Positions 11,138-19,847 are shown, numbered from the stretch's first letter. The stretch is DNA of 64,000 bases from Nocardioides anomalus (GCF_011046535.1 NZ_CP049257.1:310001-374000); one strand, 5' to 3'. Numbers and translations: made by a program. Notes: generated by a model not told the origin, from the letters alone.

Positions 11138-11962
11138 TCAGCGCGAGGGGCGCGGGAAGAAGAACGCGACGCGCCGCTGGTAGTCCTGGTAGGCAGGGCG
11201 GTCGCCCATCTTGTCCTCGGTGCGCTTCGCGCCGGTCGCGTAGATGAGGAAGTACGACATCGCCACCGGCGCGGGGAGGGTCCAGGCGCCGGGGGACGAG
11301 GCGGCCGCGGCGAGCCAGGCGCCGTCCCACACCACCGAGTCGCCGAAGTAGTTGGGGTGGCGCGACCAGCCCCACAAGCCGGTGTCGAGCACCTCGAGGT
11401 CGTCGGGGACGTCGTCGTCCTGGCCGGCCTCGCGGGCCTTCTCCTTGGCGGCGGTGTACGCCGACTTCTGGCGGTCGGCGACGGCCTCGACGACCCCGCC
11501 CGCGATCATGACGGCGACGCCGGCGGGGAACAGCCAGCGGCGCGGCCCGCGCGGGAGCCGGCTCGCGGCGGCGACCTGGAGGGGGGCGGAGACGAGCAGC
11601 TGGGCGAGCGCCTGGGTGCCGAACACCTTGGCGAGCACGGTCGGGGTGGAGTCGCCTTCGAGGAACTCGGTGTAGCGCTCGTCCTCCTCGTCGGTGCCGG
11701 TCAGGCGCTGGAGCATGAGCGACTCCAGCCGGGCGGCCCAGACGGTGGTGACCGCGGCAAGCGCCCAGCGGCGCCAGGGGTCTCCCCGGCCGACCAGCGC
11801 GCTGGTGAGGGCCACGGCCGCGAGCCCGGGGCCCCACACGCCATCGGCGTAGTCGCGGCGACCGGCGCGCAGGGCGAGGGTCGCCGTGGTCGCCTGCAGA
11901 GCGGTCACGACGACGGCGGACGCCGCAGTGACGCGCCGCAGGTTGCTGGTGTCGAGGTCCAT
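11138..11962 (-). CDS. DUF1295 family membrane protein (steroid-reductase/methyltransferase fold)
   Basis: 274 residues with about six to seven hydrophobic segments. The C-terminal part has the family hallmark GLWGWSRHPNYFGD (about residue 200) and DRPAYQDYQRRVAFFFPRP near the end. These are features of DUF1295 proteins, which share the fold of 3-oxo-5-alpha-steroid 4-dehydrogenase and isoprenylcysteine methyltransferase. The substrate is probably a membrane lipid or isoprenoid, but this is not established. It is divergent from the SDR gene at 12132, with a 169-nt shared upstream region in which no clear operator is visible. Confidence 0.8.
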   Translation of the reverse strand: MDLDTSNLRRVTAASAVVVTALQATTATLALRAGRRDYADGVWGPGLAAVALTSALVGRGDPWRRWALAAVTTVWAARLESLMLQRLTGTDEEDERYTEFLEGDSTPTVLAKVFGTQALAQLLVSAPLQVAAASRLPRGPRRWLFPAGVAVMIAGGVVEAVADRQKSAYTAAKEKAREAGQDDDVPDDLEVLDTGLWGWSRHPNYFGDSVVWDGAWLAAAASSPGAWTLPAPVAMSYFLIYATGAKRTEDKMGDRPAYQDYQRRVAFFFPRPSR

Positions 11963-12131
11963 CGGGTGCTCCCTGTGGTCGAGGCGGCCGACCGGCGCAC
12001 TCCGCCGGTACCCCGGTCACCAGCCGCACCCTCGACTGTCTGGGCCCCGGCAGGGGGTACTGCTCCTACACGGCCCCGCGCACCCTTCGGCACGGCGGGT
12101 CCGGTCGGTCGACAGCGGACAGGAGACACGC

Positions 12132-12929
12132 GTGGAGCTGGGCATCGAGGGCAGGACGGCGCTGGTCACGGGGGGTGACTCCGGGATCGGCTGGGAGACG
12201 GCGCGGATGCTGCTCGCCGAGGGCGCGACGGTCGTCATCTCCGACAAGGACGCCGACGAGCTGGCGCAGGCGGCACAGCGGCTGGAGGCGCCCGAGGGCC
12301 GGCTCCACCACGTCGCCGCCGACGTCACCTCGTTGGCCGAGCTCGAGACGCTGCGCGAGCGGGTCCACGAGCTGGCGGGACCGGTCGACATCCTGGTGCA
12401 GGCGTCGGGCGTGACCGGCGCCCAGGGGCTCTTCCACGAGATCGACGACCAGGGGTGGGTCGACACCCTCGAGGTCGACCTGCTGGGCCCGGTCCGGTTG
12501 GCGCGGACGTTCATCGACGACCTGCGCCGCGGGTGGGGCCGCCTGGTCTTCCTCACCTCTGAGGACGCCACGCAGCCCTACGACGACGAGCTGCCGTACT
12601 GCGCGGCCAAGGCCGGGGTGCTGTCCTTCGCCAAGGGCCTCTCCCGCAGCTACGCCACCGAGGGACTGCTGGTCAACTGCGTCTCCCCGGCCTTCATCCA
12701 CACCCCGATGACCGACGCGATGATGGACAAGCGCTCCGAGGAGCTCGGCGTCTCCTTCGACGAGGCGGTCGAGAGCTTCCTGGACGAGGAGCGTCCCTAC
12801 ATGGAGCTCAAGCGGCGCGGCGAGCCGGAGGAGGTCGCCTCGGTGATCACCTTCCTGTGCTCGGAGCGGGCCAGCTTCGTCAACGGCGCGGAGTACCGGG
12901 TCGACTCCGGCTCGGTCGCCACCCTCTGA
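12132..12929 (+). CDS. SDR-family oxidoreductase
   Basis: 265 residues from GTG 12132, with the good ribosome site AGGAG a few bases upstream. The classical short-chain dehydrogenase motifs are TGGDSGIG for the dinucleotide and YCAAK as the catalytic Tyr-Lys pair. The end, NGAEYRVDSGSVATL, is typical. The sequence SEDATQPYDDELPYC places an unusual acidic loop just before the catalytic Tyr. The substrate is not predictable. A longer frame upstream has no supporting start. Confidence 0.88.
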   Translation: MELGIEGRTALVTGGDSGIGWETARMLLAEGATVVISDKDADELAQAAQRLEAPEGRLHHVAADVTSLAELETLRERVHELAGPVDILVQASGVTGAQGLFHEIDDQGWVDTLEVDLLGPVRLARTFIDDLRRGWGRLVFLTSEDATQPYDDELPYCAAKAGVLSFAKGLSRSYATEGLLVNCVSPAFIHTPMTDAMMDKRSEELGVSFDEAVESFLDEERPYMELKRRGEPEEVASVITFLCSERASFVNGAEYRVDSGSVATL

Positions 12930-12986
12930 CCGTCCTCACCGGCGGGGACAGCGCATGAGCTCAGCGAAACGGGGAAAGCGGAGGCC

Positions 12987-13460
12987 ATGACGTCCATGCC
13001 CCGCTTCGATCATGTCGGGATCACCGTCGTCGACCTCGATGGCGCCACCTCCTTCTTCGAGAGCATCGGGCTGGAGGTCGAGGGGCGCTCGAGCATCGAG
13101 GGTGCCTTCATCGACACCGTCACCGGCATCCCGGGCTCGCGGACCGAGATCGTCATGATGAAGACGCCGGACGCCCACGCCCGTGTCGAGCTCTGCCGGT
13201 ACGTGCACCCGGACGCGGCGCCCGGCGACCCGGCTGCGATGGCCAACGTGCTCGGGCTCCGCAACGTCTGTTTCGAGGTCGAGGACCTCCCCGCGGCCCT
13301 GGACAGCGTCCGGGCTGAGGGCTACGGCCTGGTCGGCGACGTCGGGGTCTACGAGGACGCCTGGCGGATGGCCTACGTCCGCGGACCCGACGGCATCATC
13401 GTCTCGCTCAGCGACCGGGTCGGCGCCGCCCGGCACGACCCCGACGCGAGGCCGTCCTGA
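12987..13460 (+). CDS. VOC-family protein (glyoxalase/dioxygenase superfamily)
   Basis: 157 residues with two beta-alpha-beta-beta-beta repeats. FDHVGITVVDLDGATSFF opens the first, and LRNVCFEVEDLPAALDSV with YVRGPDGIIVSLSDR forms the second. Possible metal ligands are H9, E70-region and E-like positions, but the C-terminal glutamate is replaced by SLSD, so the metal site may be incomplete. A GGAGG site precedes the ATG. The role could be lactoylglutathione lyase-like, antibiotic binding or dioxygenase. Sequence alone does not decide. Confidence 0.8.
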   Translation: MTSMPRFDHVGITVVDLDGATSFFESIGLEVEGRSSIEGAFIDTVTGIPGSRTEIVMMKTPDAHARVELCRYVHPDAAPGDPAAMANVLGLRNVCFEVEDLPAALDSVRAEGYGLVGDVGVYEDAWRMAYVRGPDGIIVSLSDRVGAARHDPDARPS

Positions 13461-13565
13461 CCCGCGACCAGGGCCAACCACGTCGCACGGTCGCGGGACC
13501 TGCGCGGACGGATCCGGCGCGGCCTCGATCAGCGCCTGCCCGGACTCCGCGCCGAATGCTCGGCC

Positions 13566-14357
13566 TCAGACGGTCGGGACGGTCCCGCCGTCGATGACGT
13601 ACTCGGCGCCGACGATCGCGGAGGCCCGGTCCGAGACCAGGAAGCCGACCAGGTCCGCGATCTCCTCGGTCCTCGCGAACCGGCCCAACGGGACGCCGCC
13701 GAGGGAGTCGAAGATGCGCTGCCTGGCCTCCTCGCGCGTCGAGCCGCTGCCGTGCGCGATCGAGTCCACGAAGGTCTCGTAGGCCTCGGTCTCGATCCCG
13801 CCGGGGCTGATCGTGTTGACGCGCACCCCCCGGGGCGCCACCTCGTTCGCGAGGCCCTTGCTGTACGTGCGCAGCGCCGCTTTCGCCGCCGCGTAGGGCA
13901 GCGTGGCCTCGTGCAGCGGCATCTCGCGCTGGATGGATCCGAAGTGCACGACCACGCCCGACCGGGCCTCGAGCATCGCCGGGAGGAGCGCGCGGTCGAG
14001 CCGCACCGCCCCGAGCAGGTTCAGGTTCAGCTCGGCGAGCCACTGCTCCTCGGAGGCGGCGGCAAATCCTCCCGGTGGTGTCGACGAGCCGCCGACCACG
14101 TGGACCAGGATGTCGAGCGGGCCGTCTGCTGCGGTGCGAGCCGCCACGTACGCCGCGCCCTGGGTGGTCGCCGTGTCCGCCTCGATGAAGCGGTCGGGGC
14201 GGTCGTAGCCCTCGGGTACGGTGCGGGCGCTCACCCAGACGTCGGCGCCCATCGCCCGGAGCCTGTCGACCACGGCCCGGCCGGCGCCCTTGGAGCCGCC
14301 CGTGACCAGCGCCCTGCGCCCGTCGAGACGGTCGCGGTCTCCGACTGCCCTGTCCAC
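13566..14357 (-). CDS. SDR-family oxidoreductase
   Basis: 263 residues starting at GTG 14357. The TGGSKGAG cofactor loop, a catalytic YAAAK and the terminal [15 protein letters not shown] are all present. It lies 2 nt behind the SnoaL-like gene on the same strand, so the two form an operon divergent from the MerR regulator. A polyketide-like or aromatic substrate would fit a SnoaL partner, but this is only a guess. Confidence 0.87.
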   Translation of the reverse strand: MDRAVGDRDRLDGRRALVTGGSKGAGRAVVDRLRAMGADVWVSARTVPEGYDRPDRFIEADTATTQGAAYVAARTAADGPLDILVHVVGGSSTPPGGFAAASEEQWLAELNLNLLGAVRLDRALLPAMLEARSGVVVHFGSIQREMPLHEATLPYAAAKAALRTYSKGLANEVAPRGVRVNTISPGGIETEAYETFVDSIAHGSGSTREEARQRIFDSLGGVPLGRFARTEEIADLVGFLVSDRASAIVGAEYVIDGGTVPTV

Positions 14358-14359
14358 GG

Positions 14360-14719
14360 TCAGCCGAGGACGATGTCGAGACGGGTGATGCGCTCACCGT
14401 CGAGCGCGAACCGGTAGTCCAGGTCCGCGGTCGCGCCGGGGAAGTCGCCCTCGAGGTGGTGACGGACCACCCAGACCTCGCCGTCACGACCCACCCTGGT
14501 GATCGCGTCGGTGTAGGTGAACTCCGCCCCGGCCTCGCTGACGAAGCGCCGCAGGGAGTCCTCGCCGCTGAAGGACTCGCCCACGTCGCAGATGACGGCC
14601 CCTGGCGCCAGCAGGGCCAACGCGGCGTCCGCGTCACGCGCCTCCTGGGCGTCCTGGAAGGCGCGGATCGTGGTCGGGAGCTGCTCGGTGGAGGTGGAGG
14701 TGTCGCTGTCGTTGTCCAT
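14360..14719 (-). CDS. SnoaL-like / NTF2-fold protein
   Basis: 119 residues from ATG 14719. It has the NTF2 cone-fold pattern: the helical start [26 protein letters not shown], then strands [17 protein letters not shown] and [14 protein letters not shown]. Such proteins bind or isomerise small molecules, or act as limonene-epoxide-like hydrolases. The start is favoured because a TTGACT/CAGGCT promoter pair ends 7 nt upstream. It precedes the SDR at 13566-14357 by 2 nt. Confidence 0.75.
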   Translation of the reverse strand: MDNDSDTSTSTEQLPTTIRAFQDAQEARDADAALALLAPGAVICDVGESFSGEDSLRRFVSEAGAEFTYTDAITRVGRDGEVWVVRHHLEGDFPGATADLDYRFALDGERITRLDIVLG

Positions 14720-14726
14720 GCCCTCG

Positions 14727-14757
14727 AGCCTGGGCACTCGGGTCCCGCGAGAGTCAA
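14727..14757 (-). promoter_or_regulatory. MerR-type promoter with 19-nt spacer
   Basis: On the minus strand TTGACT (14757-14752) is followed, after exactly 19 nt, by CAGGCT (14732-14727), and the ATG begins 7 nt later. A 19-nt spacer is diagnostic of MerR-activated promoters, and the spacer carries the partial dyad CTCG...CGAG. This suggests that the adjacent MerR protein activates the SnoaL/SDR operon by untwisting the promoter. Confidence 0.55.
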
Positions 14758-14760
14758 GGA

Positions 14761-14790
14761 CTGGAGTCTCCCCCGGGGAGAGAGTCCAGA
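14761..14790. promoter_or_regulatory. MerR operator-like dyad
   Basis: CTGGAGTCTCCCCC and GGGGAGAGAGTCCAG form an imperfect inverted repeat. It resembles the ACTCTCCCC/GGGGAGAGT operators known for drug-sensing MerR proteins. It lies 9 nt before the merR-like start codon and next to the divergent promoter. Confidence 0.55.
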
Positions 14791-14798
14791 CTGCACGC

Positions 14799-15605
14799 AT
14801 GTTGGCGATCGGCGAGTTCTCGCGGGTGACCCACCTCAGCATCCGCACGTTGCGGCGCTACCACGAGGTGGGGTTGCTCGAGCCGGAGCTGGTGGACGCG
14901 TCGAGCGGCTACCGCTACTACTCGGGCGACCAGATCCCGACCGCCCAGGTGATCCACAGGCTGCGCGAGCTCGACGTACCGCTGTCCGACGTCCGGCGCA
15001 TCCTGCGTTCTCCCGACCCCGACCAGCGAGCGGCGCTGGTCGCCGAGCACCTCGAGCGTCTGGAGTCGGAGCTGGCGCGCACCCGCGTGGCGGTCACCTC
15101 CCTGCGACGGTTGCTGGCGCCGGAGCCGGCGCCGTTGGAGGTCGAGCTGCGCGCGGAGCCCGCGGTGACGGTCGCAGCCGTCGAGGACGAGGTGGGCGAG
15201 GGGGACGTCGTCGCCTGGTACGCCGGGGCGATGGCCGAGCTCGACGCGGCCCTCGGCCCGGCGGCCGGCGCCGGGCCGCCCGGCGGGCTCTACGACAACG
15301 CGCTCTTCGAGCGGGGTCGGGGGAACCTGCTGCTCTACCGGCCTGCTCCGGAGCCACCCACACGCGGGCGGGTCCACCCGGTGACGCTGCCCGCCGTCGA
15401 GCTCGTCGTCGCCACCCACCAGGGCGAACACGACGGCATCGACGTCACCTACGGCGAGCTCGGCGTCTGGGTCACCAGGAACGCCCTGACGGTGGCCGGG
15501 CCGGTGCGAGAGCGCTACCTCGTGGGTCCGCGCGACACCGACGACAGCGCCGCCTGGCGCACCGAGATCGGCTGGCCCGTGTTCCGCGTGGCCAGGACGT
15601 CCTGA
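14799..15605 (+). CDS. MerR-family regulator with GyrI-like effector domain
   Basis: 268 residues. The N-terminal MerR helix-turn-helix and wing (IGEFSRVTHLSIRTLRRYHEVG, then SGYRYYSGDQ) is followed by a dimerisation helix (about 75-110). A C-terminal domain of about 150 residues resembles GyrI/BmrR-type ligand-binding domains (VAAVEDEVGEGDVVAWYAGAM). Multidrug-sensing MerR proteins such as BmrR and BltR share this layout. It is divergent from the SnoaL/SDR operon, with MerR-type operator and promoter features between them. It probably activates that operon when a hydrophobic ligand binds. Confidence 0.88.
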   Translation: MLAIGEFSRVTHLSIRTLRRYHEVGLLEPELVDASSGYRYYSGDQIPTAQVIHRLRELDVPLSDVRRILRSPDPDQRAALVAEHLERLESELARTRVAVTSLRRLLAPEPAPLEVELRAEPAVTVAAVEDEVGEGDVVAWYAGAMAELDAALGPAAGAGPPGGLYDNALFERGRGNLLLYRPAPEPPTRGRVHPVTLPAVELVVATHQGEHDGIDVTYGELGVWVTRNALTVAGPVRERYLVGPRDTDDSAAWRTEIGWPVFRVARTS

Positions 15606-15699
15606 CGGACCGTGCGGACCGGTCCGGTGAGTGGCACGGTTCGGCAACGAAACGGCGGATGTTGGGGTCGGCGACCGGTCGTGAGGGATGCTGTAGGGG

Positions 15700-15918
15700 A
15701 TGAGCACTTCAGCGCGCCGACCACGTCACCCGGCCTCGAGTCCTTTCAAGTCCGATCCGGAGCCGATCGTCGAGGAGTTCGCGGTCGACGACCTGGTGTC
15801 CCACGACAGCTACGGGATGGGGCGGGTCATCCACGTCGACGAGGCGTCGGTGACGGTCGACTTCCGGCCCCAGCGGGTGCGTGTGCAGCGCCCGTTCGCC
15901 AAGCTGTCGAAGATCTAG
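15700..15918 (+). CDS. Small conserved-type hypothetical protein
   Basis: 72 residues. The middle, DLVSHDSYGMGRVIHVDEASVTVDF, has the look of a small SH3-like beta barrel such as those in CarD- or UvrD-associated modules. In those, V.H..YG.G.V is a recurring pattern. The C-terminus QRPFAKLSKI is basic. The function is unknown. It stands alone and has a plausible ATG, but no strong ribosome site. Confidence 0.6.
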   Translation: MSTSARRPRHPASSPFKSDPEPIVEEFAVDDLVSHDSYGMGRVIHVDEASVTVDFRPQRVRVQRPFAKLSKI

Positions 15919-15992
15919 CCTGTCCCACGGGTCGGCCTCTGGGGCCTTCCCGTGGGGTCCTCGTGCTGCCACGATCGGGGCGGGAGGTCGCG

Positions 15993-16373
15993 ATGCCGCG
16001 TCAGGTCATCACCACAGCCGGTGCGCCGGGCTCGCCGCTGTTCAGTCAGGCGGTGCGGGCCGGGTCGCTGGTGTTCGTCTCCGGGACCACGGGGACCGAT
16101 CCGAGCACGGGGCGGATGGCGGGGGACGGGATCCAGGAGCAGACGCGGCAGGCGCTGGCGAACTGTGAGGCGATCCTGGCCGCGGCGGGTGGGTCGCTGG
16201 ACGACGTCGTCGAGGTGGGGGTGCTGCTCGCAGACCCGGACGACTTCGCCGGCATGAACGAGGAGTGGGGGCGGTGGTTCCCGTCGGACCCGCCGGCTCG
16301 CTACGCGGCGCGGCTCGGGCCGGTGGTGCCGGGGCTGCTCGTCTCGATCCGGATGACGGCCTCGCTCGGGTGA
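15993..16373 (+). CDS. RidA-family protein (YjgF/YER057c)
   Basis: 126 residues. Typical RidA features are the opening ITTAGAPGSPLFSQAVRAG, VFVSGTTGTDPSTG, and the conserved arginine region near SIRMTASLG. RidA enzymes hydrolyse reactive enamine/imine intermediates such as 2-aminoacrylate released by PLP enzymes. The usual C-terminal E of canonical RidA (VEIE) is replaced, so this may belong to a RidA subfamily with other chemistry. GGAGG lies 6 nt before the ATG. Confidence 0.85.
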   Translation: MPRQVITTAGAPGSPLFSQAVRAGSLVFVSGTTGTDPSTGRMAGDGIQEQTRQALANCEAILAAAGGSLDDVVEVGVLLADPDDFAGMNEEWGRWFPSDPPARYAARLGPVVPGLLVSIRMTASLG

Positions 16374-16392
16374 ACCCTGGACGCCGGTCGCG

Positions 16393-16731
16393 CTAGCGCT
16401 TGCGGCGACCGAACATGCGGCCGAGGCGGGCGGCGGCTGAGCCGGGGGGCTTGATGTCGATGACGTTCGAGCCGTCGGGCTGGGGGAGGGCGGCGGCCTC
16501 GTCGGCCGAGAGGGTCGTGCGGACGTGGGTGGTGAAGATCGAGTCGATCTGGTCGGCGTCCACGAAGCGCCTGCCGTCGTCGGTGTCGACGACGATGCCG
16601 TCGAAGACCGAGACCAGCTCATCGACGAGCACCGACCGCACGGTCGCGAACGGCTGACCGTCCGTCGTCTGGACGGGCGTCCCCGGCTGGAGAGCCGTGT
16701 AGGCGATCGGGTGCGGCTCCGACTCGGACAT
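16393..16731 (-). CDS. PRC-barrel-like hypothetical protein
   Basis: 112 residues from ATG 16731. The central part, PVQTTDGQPFATVRSVLVDE with FDGIVVDTDDGRRFVDADQIDSI, has the strand pattern of a PRC-barrel or DUF2171-like domain. The tail is basic (RLGRMFGRRKR). Such domains occur in ribosome maturation and photosynthetic proteins and in many uncharacterised stress proteins. It converges with the RidA gene over 19 nt. The upstream extension of the frame is not supported. Confidence 0.6.
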   Translation of the reverse strand: MSESEPHPIAYTALQPGTPVQTTDGQPFATVRSVLVDELVSVFDGIVVDTDDGRRFVDADQIDSIFTTHVRTTLSADEAAALPQPDGSNVIDIKPPGSAAARLGRMFGRRKR

Positions 16732-16863
16732 GCCGTCACGGTACGCACCGCCCGCAACCCGAGGGTGGCCGCGACGTCGGGCGGCGGGCGGGGCCGCGGC
16801 GCGGAGGCGGCCATGGCCCGAAGGTGTCATGCGGCACGGCGCCGGTGGCGGCAGTGTGGGTGG

Positions 16864-17520
16864 ATGCGCACTCGTCCGGCACGGATCGCGGCGGCACTGC
16901 TCGCCCTCACGCTCGGCTTCCTGGTGGTCACGAACCCCCTGGTCGGTGAGGCGGCGGGCCGGATCACCGGGAAGCAGATCAAGAACGGCACGATCACCGG
17001 CAAGGACGTCAAGAACGGCGGGCTGGCCGGAGCCGACCTGCGCGACGACAGCGTCACCGGGGCCGACGTGGCCGAGTCGTCGCTGGGCGTGGTGCCGCGG
17101 GCCGGGGACGCGAACACCCTCGCGGGGCGAGCGGCCTCGGCGTACGGGACCGCGGCCACGGCCTACACCCTTCCTTCGGTCAACTCGCCCACCACCGACC
17201 GGACCTTCACCTTCACCGGGCTCGGCGCTGGGACCTACCTGGTCAGCTACTCGGTGGACCTGCTCCTCGGTTCGGGCGCGGTCCGGTGCATCGTGGTACC
17301 CGCGGCGGGCGCCCCAGGCGTCTTCGCGCCGTCCTACGCGCTGTCGATGGGCGTCTACGGCACGGCTGTCGGTTCCGGGCTGGTGAGCGTCGCCGCCGGG
17401 GCCGTTCCCCGCCTGCGCTGCACCGGCGACGCGTTCTCCGTCTTCGGTGGAACGGGTGGGGGCTCGGCGGTCACCTTCCTCCGCGTCGACTCGGTGACCC
17501 CAGGTCCCCCCGTCGGCTGA
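16864..17520 (+). CDS. Secreted protein with 10-residue repeats
   Basis: 218 residues. A signal peptide covers about 1-31 (RIAALLALTLGFLVVTNPLVGEA). Residues 33-75 contain decapeptide repeats such as KNGTITGKDV, KNGGLAGADL and RDDSVTGADV. A globular C-terminal domain of about 130 residues is rich in Gly, Ser and Thr (GAGTYLVSYSVDLLL) and has two Cys. Repeats of this kind probably form a beta-solenoid or stalk. The same design recurs in the unlinked gene at 35142-35771. The function is unknown; a surface protein is likely. Confidence 0.7.
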   Translation: MRTRPARIAAALLALTLGFLVVTNPLVGEAAGRITGKQIKNGTITGKDVKNGGLAGADLRDDSVTGADVAESSLGVVPRAGDANTLAGRAASAYGTAATAYTLPSVNSPTTDRTFTFTGLGAGTYLVSYSVDLLLGSGAVRCIVVPAAGAPGVFAPSYALSMGVYGTAVGSGLVSVAAGAVPRLRCTGDAFSVFGGTGGGSAVTFLRVDSVTPGPPVG

Positions 17521-17532
17521 GGTCCCAGGGCC

Positions 17533-18126
17533 TCACGCCGGCTGTCGGAGCCCGGCGTCGATGAGGGCGGCCCAGCAGTCGAGGAAGTCGGCGGTGAGCT
17601 CGGGGTTGGCGTCGAGCGCGCCGGAGACCACGGCGCCGGTGCGGACCATCATCAGCTGCTCGGCGGTGGCGCGGGGGGTGCGGTGGTCGAGCTGCTCGAG
17701 GAGCTCCTCGATGCGGCGGGTGACCCAGGTGCGGATCTCGCGGGCGTGGACGCGGGCGGGGTGGCCGCCGGTGAACTCGGCGGAGGCGTTGATGAAGGGG
17801 CAGCCGCGGGGCACCTGGCCGAAGTCGTCGCGGGTGAGGGCCTCGGCCAGCTCGTCGAGGGCGGCCCGGGGATCGCCCTGGTGGCGCTCGACGATGCCGT
17901 CGACCTGGGCGTGGTCGAAGTCGCTGCGGCGCTGGAGGTACGCCGAGACGAGGTCGTCCTTGGAGGGGAAGTGGCGGTAGAGCGTCACGTTGGTGACCTC
18001 CGACTCCGCGACGATGCGCTGGATGCCGACGGCGTGGATGCCCTCCTCGTAGAAGAGGCGGTCGGCCGTGGCGAGGATCCGCTCCCTCGCCGCCGAGGGC
18101 TTGGGCTGTCGCACCTGGTCGCTCAC
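17533..18126 (-). CDS. TetR-family transcriptional regulator
   Basis: 197 residues from GTG 18126, chosen because a GGAGGGG site lies 7 nt upstream. The next upstream start would lengthen it to 209. The N-terminal helix-turn-helix reads RERILATADRLF and VGIQRIVAESEVTNVTLYRHFPSK. The effector domain contains RGCPFINASAEF, a motif frequent in TetR proteins next to hydrolases. It is divergent from the alpha/beta hydrolase gene, with an 18/20 palindrome between them. It probably represses both directions. Confidence 0.88.
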   Translation of the reverse strand: MSDQVRQPKPSAARERILATADRLFYEEGIHAVGIQRIVAESEVTNVTLYRHFPSKDDLVSAYLQRRSDFDHAQVDGIVERHQGDPRAALDELAEALTRDDFGQVPRGCPFINASAEFTGGHPARVHAREIRTWVTRRIEELLEQLDHRTPRATAEQLMMVRTGAVVSGALDANPELTADFLDCWAALIDAGLRQPA

Positions 18127-18214
18127 CGTGGTCCCCTCCGTCCCGAGCTCCCTGCTGTTCACCCCGCGACCCTTGCCAGGCCGCCGCGCGTACCCCTACC
18201 TTAGCGAGCACGTA

Positions 18215-18234
18215 GGTAGAACGATCGCTCTACC
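18215..18234. promoter_or_regulatory. TetR operator palindrome
   Basis: GGTAGAACGATCGCTCTACC is symmetric at 18 of 20 positions. It matches the general form of operators bound by AcrR/QacR-like TetR regulators (TAGA-CGATCG-TCTA core). It lies 20 nt before the hydrolase start and about 90 nt from the TetR start, so it can control the hydrolase/SDR operon. Confidence 0.75.
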
Positions 18235-18254
18235 GCTCCTGGAAGGGGTTGTCC

Positions 18255-19049
18255 ATGTCTGCTCCGGTGCTCTTCATCCACGGCCTGTGGCTGCACGCAC
18301 GGTCGTGGGACGGGTGGGTCGAGCGCTTCCGTTCGGCCGGGTACGCCGACTGCTCGGCGCCCGGCTGGCCAGGGGACCCCGAGACGGTCGAGGAGGCGCG
18401 CGCGCACCCGGACGCGATCGCGGACCACGGGATCGACGACGTGGTCGCGCACTTCGCGTCGGTCATCGCCGACCTGCCCGAGAAGCCGATCCTGGTGGGG
18501 CACTCGTTCGGCGGGATGATCGCCCAGCGGCTGCTCGGCGAGGACCTCGCGGCGGCGGCGATCGCGATCGACGCGGCCCAGATCAAGGGCGTGCTGCCGC
18601 TGCCGCTGTCGGCGCTCAAGGCGACGCTGCCGGTGTTCAAGAACCCGGCCAACCGGCACCGGGCGGTGTCGCTGACGGCCGAGCAGTTCCGGTTCGCGTT
18701 CGGCAACGCGATCCCCGCCGAGGAGTCGGACGAGCTGTTCGAGCGCTGGACGATCCCCGCGCCGGGCAAGCCGCTGTTCGAGGCGGCCGCCGCGAACTTC
18801 AACCCGCACTCGCCGGCCAAGGTGGACACCCACAACTCCGGTCGCGGGCCGCTGCTGCTCATCATGGGCGGCCAGGACCACACGGTGCCGGAGGCGGTCA
18901 CCAAGGCGACGCTCAAGCAGTACCGCCACAGCGAGGCGGTCACCGACATCCTCGAGTTCGAGGACCGCGCACACTCCCTGACCATCGACCACGGGTGGAC
19001 CGACGTGGCGGACGCGTGCCTGGACTGGCTGAAGAAGCAGGGGCTCTGA
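18255..19049 (+). CDS. Alpha/beta hydrolase
   Basis: 264 residues. The oxyanion segment FIHGLWLHARSW, the nucleophile elbow GHSFGG and a late catalytic acid and histidine (GGQDHTV, then EDRAHSLT) give a complete Ser-Asp-His triad. The substrate is probably an ester or an enol-lactone. The ATG is preceded by GGAAGGGG; a TTG two codons earlier is less likely. It is followed 2 nt later by an SDR gene on the same strand. Both lie behind the TetR operator at 18215-18234, which suggests induction by their substrate. Confidence 0.87.
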   Translation: MSAPVLFIHGLWLHARSWDGWVERFRSAGYADCSAPGWPGDPETVEEARAHPDAIADHGIDDVVAHFASVIADLPEKPILVGHSFGGMIAQRLLGEDLAAAAIAIDAAQIKGVLPLPLSALKATLPVFKNPANRHRAVSLTAEQFRFAFGNAIPAEESDELFERWTIPAPGKPLFEAAAANFNPHSPAKVDTHNSGRGPLLLIMGGQDHTVPEAVTKATLKQYRHSEAVTDILEFEDRAHSLTIDHGWTDVADACLDWLKKQGL

Positions 19050-19051
19050 GC

Positions 19052-19837
19052 GTGGACCTCGCGCTGGCGGGACGTCGCGCGGTGGTCACCGGCGCCAGCA
19101 AGGGCATCGGGCTGGCCATCACGCGGGCCCTGGCCGTGGAGGGCGCCGCGGTGGTGGCGGGGTCGCTCAGCGGCAGCGCCGAGCTCGACGAGCTGGCGGA
19201 GCAGCACGACGTGCGCTCCGTGCGGGTGGACCTGAGCACGCCGGAGGGCCCGGCCGAGCTCGTCGAGGCGGCGACGCGCGACGGCGACGCGCTCGACGTG
19301 CTGGTCAACAACGTCGGCGCGGTCCGACCCCGGCTCGACGGGTTCGTCGCGATCACCGACGCCGAGTGGGAGCAGACCTTCACGCTGAACTTCCTGGCGG
19401 CCATGCGCACCATGCGCGCTGCGGTCCCGCACCTGACGGGTCGACCGGGCGCCAGCATCGTCACGGTCAGCTCGGTCAACGCGTTCCTGCCGGACCCGGG
19501 GGTGGTCGACTACAGCGCCGCCAAGGGCGCGCTCACCAACCTGTGCAAGTCGCTGTCCAAGGAGCTGGGCCCCGACATCCGCGTCAACACGGTCAGCCCC
19601 GGGCCCGTGCGCACCGACCTGTGGCTCGGCGACCTCGGGGTGGCCGCGACCGTCGCACACGGCAGCGGCGCCGACGCCTCGGACGTCGTACGCCAGCAGG
19701 AGGCCGCGGCGCCCTCGGGGCGCTTCACCTTCCCCGAGGAGGTCGCGGACCTGGTCGTGTTCCTCGCGAGCGACCGCGCGGCCAACATCACCGGCAGCGA
19801 CGTCGTCATCGACGGTGGGCTCGTGACGACGCTCTGA
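19052..19837 (+). CDS. SDR-family oxidoreductase
   Basis: 261 residues from GTG 19052. Motifs are TGASKGIG, NNVGA, a catalytic Ser in VTVSSVNAF, and YSAAK. The C-terminus (ITGSDVVIDGGLVTTL) is standard for tetrameric SDRs. It is co-transcribed with the hydrolase and likely acts in the same catabolic or detoxifying step. It converges with the regulator gene that ends at 19848. Confidence 0.88.
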   Translation: MDLALAGRRAVVTGASKGIGLAITRALAVEGAAVVAGSLSGSAELDELAEQHDVRSVRVDLSTPEGPAELVEAATRDGDALDVLVNNVGAVRPRLDGFVAITDAEWEQTFTLNFLAAMRTMRAAVPHLTGRPGASIVTVSSVNAFLPDPGVVDYSAAKGALTNLCKSLSKELGPDIRVNTVSPGPVRTDLWLGDLGVAATVAHGSGADASDVVRQQEAAAPSGRFTFPEEVADLVVFLASDRAANITGSDVVIDGGLVTTL

Positions 19838-19847
19838 GCGGTGCCGG

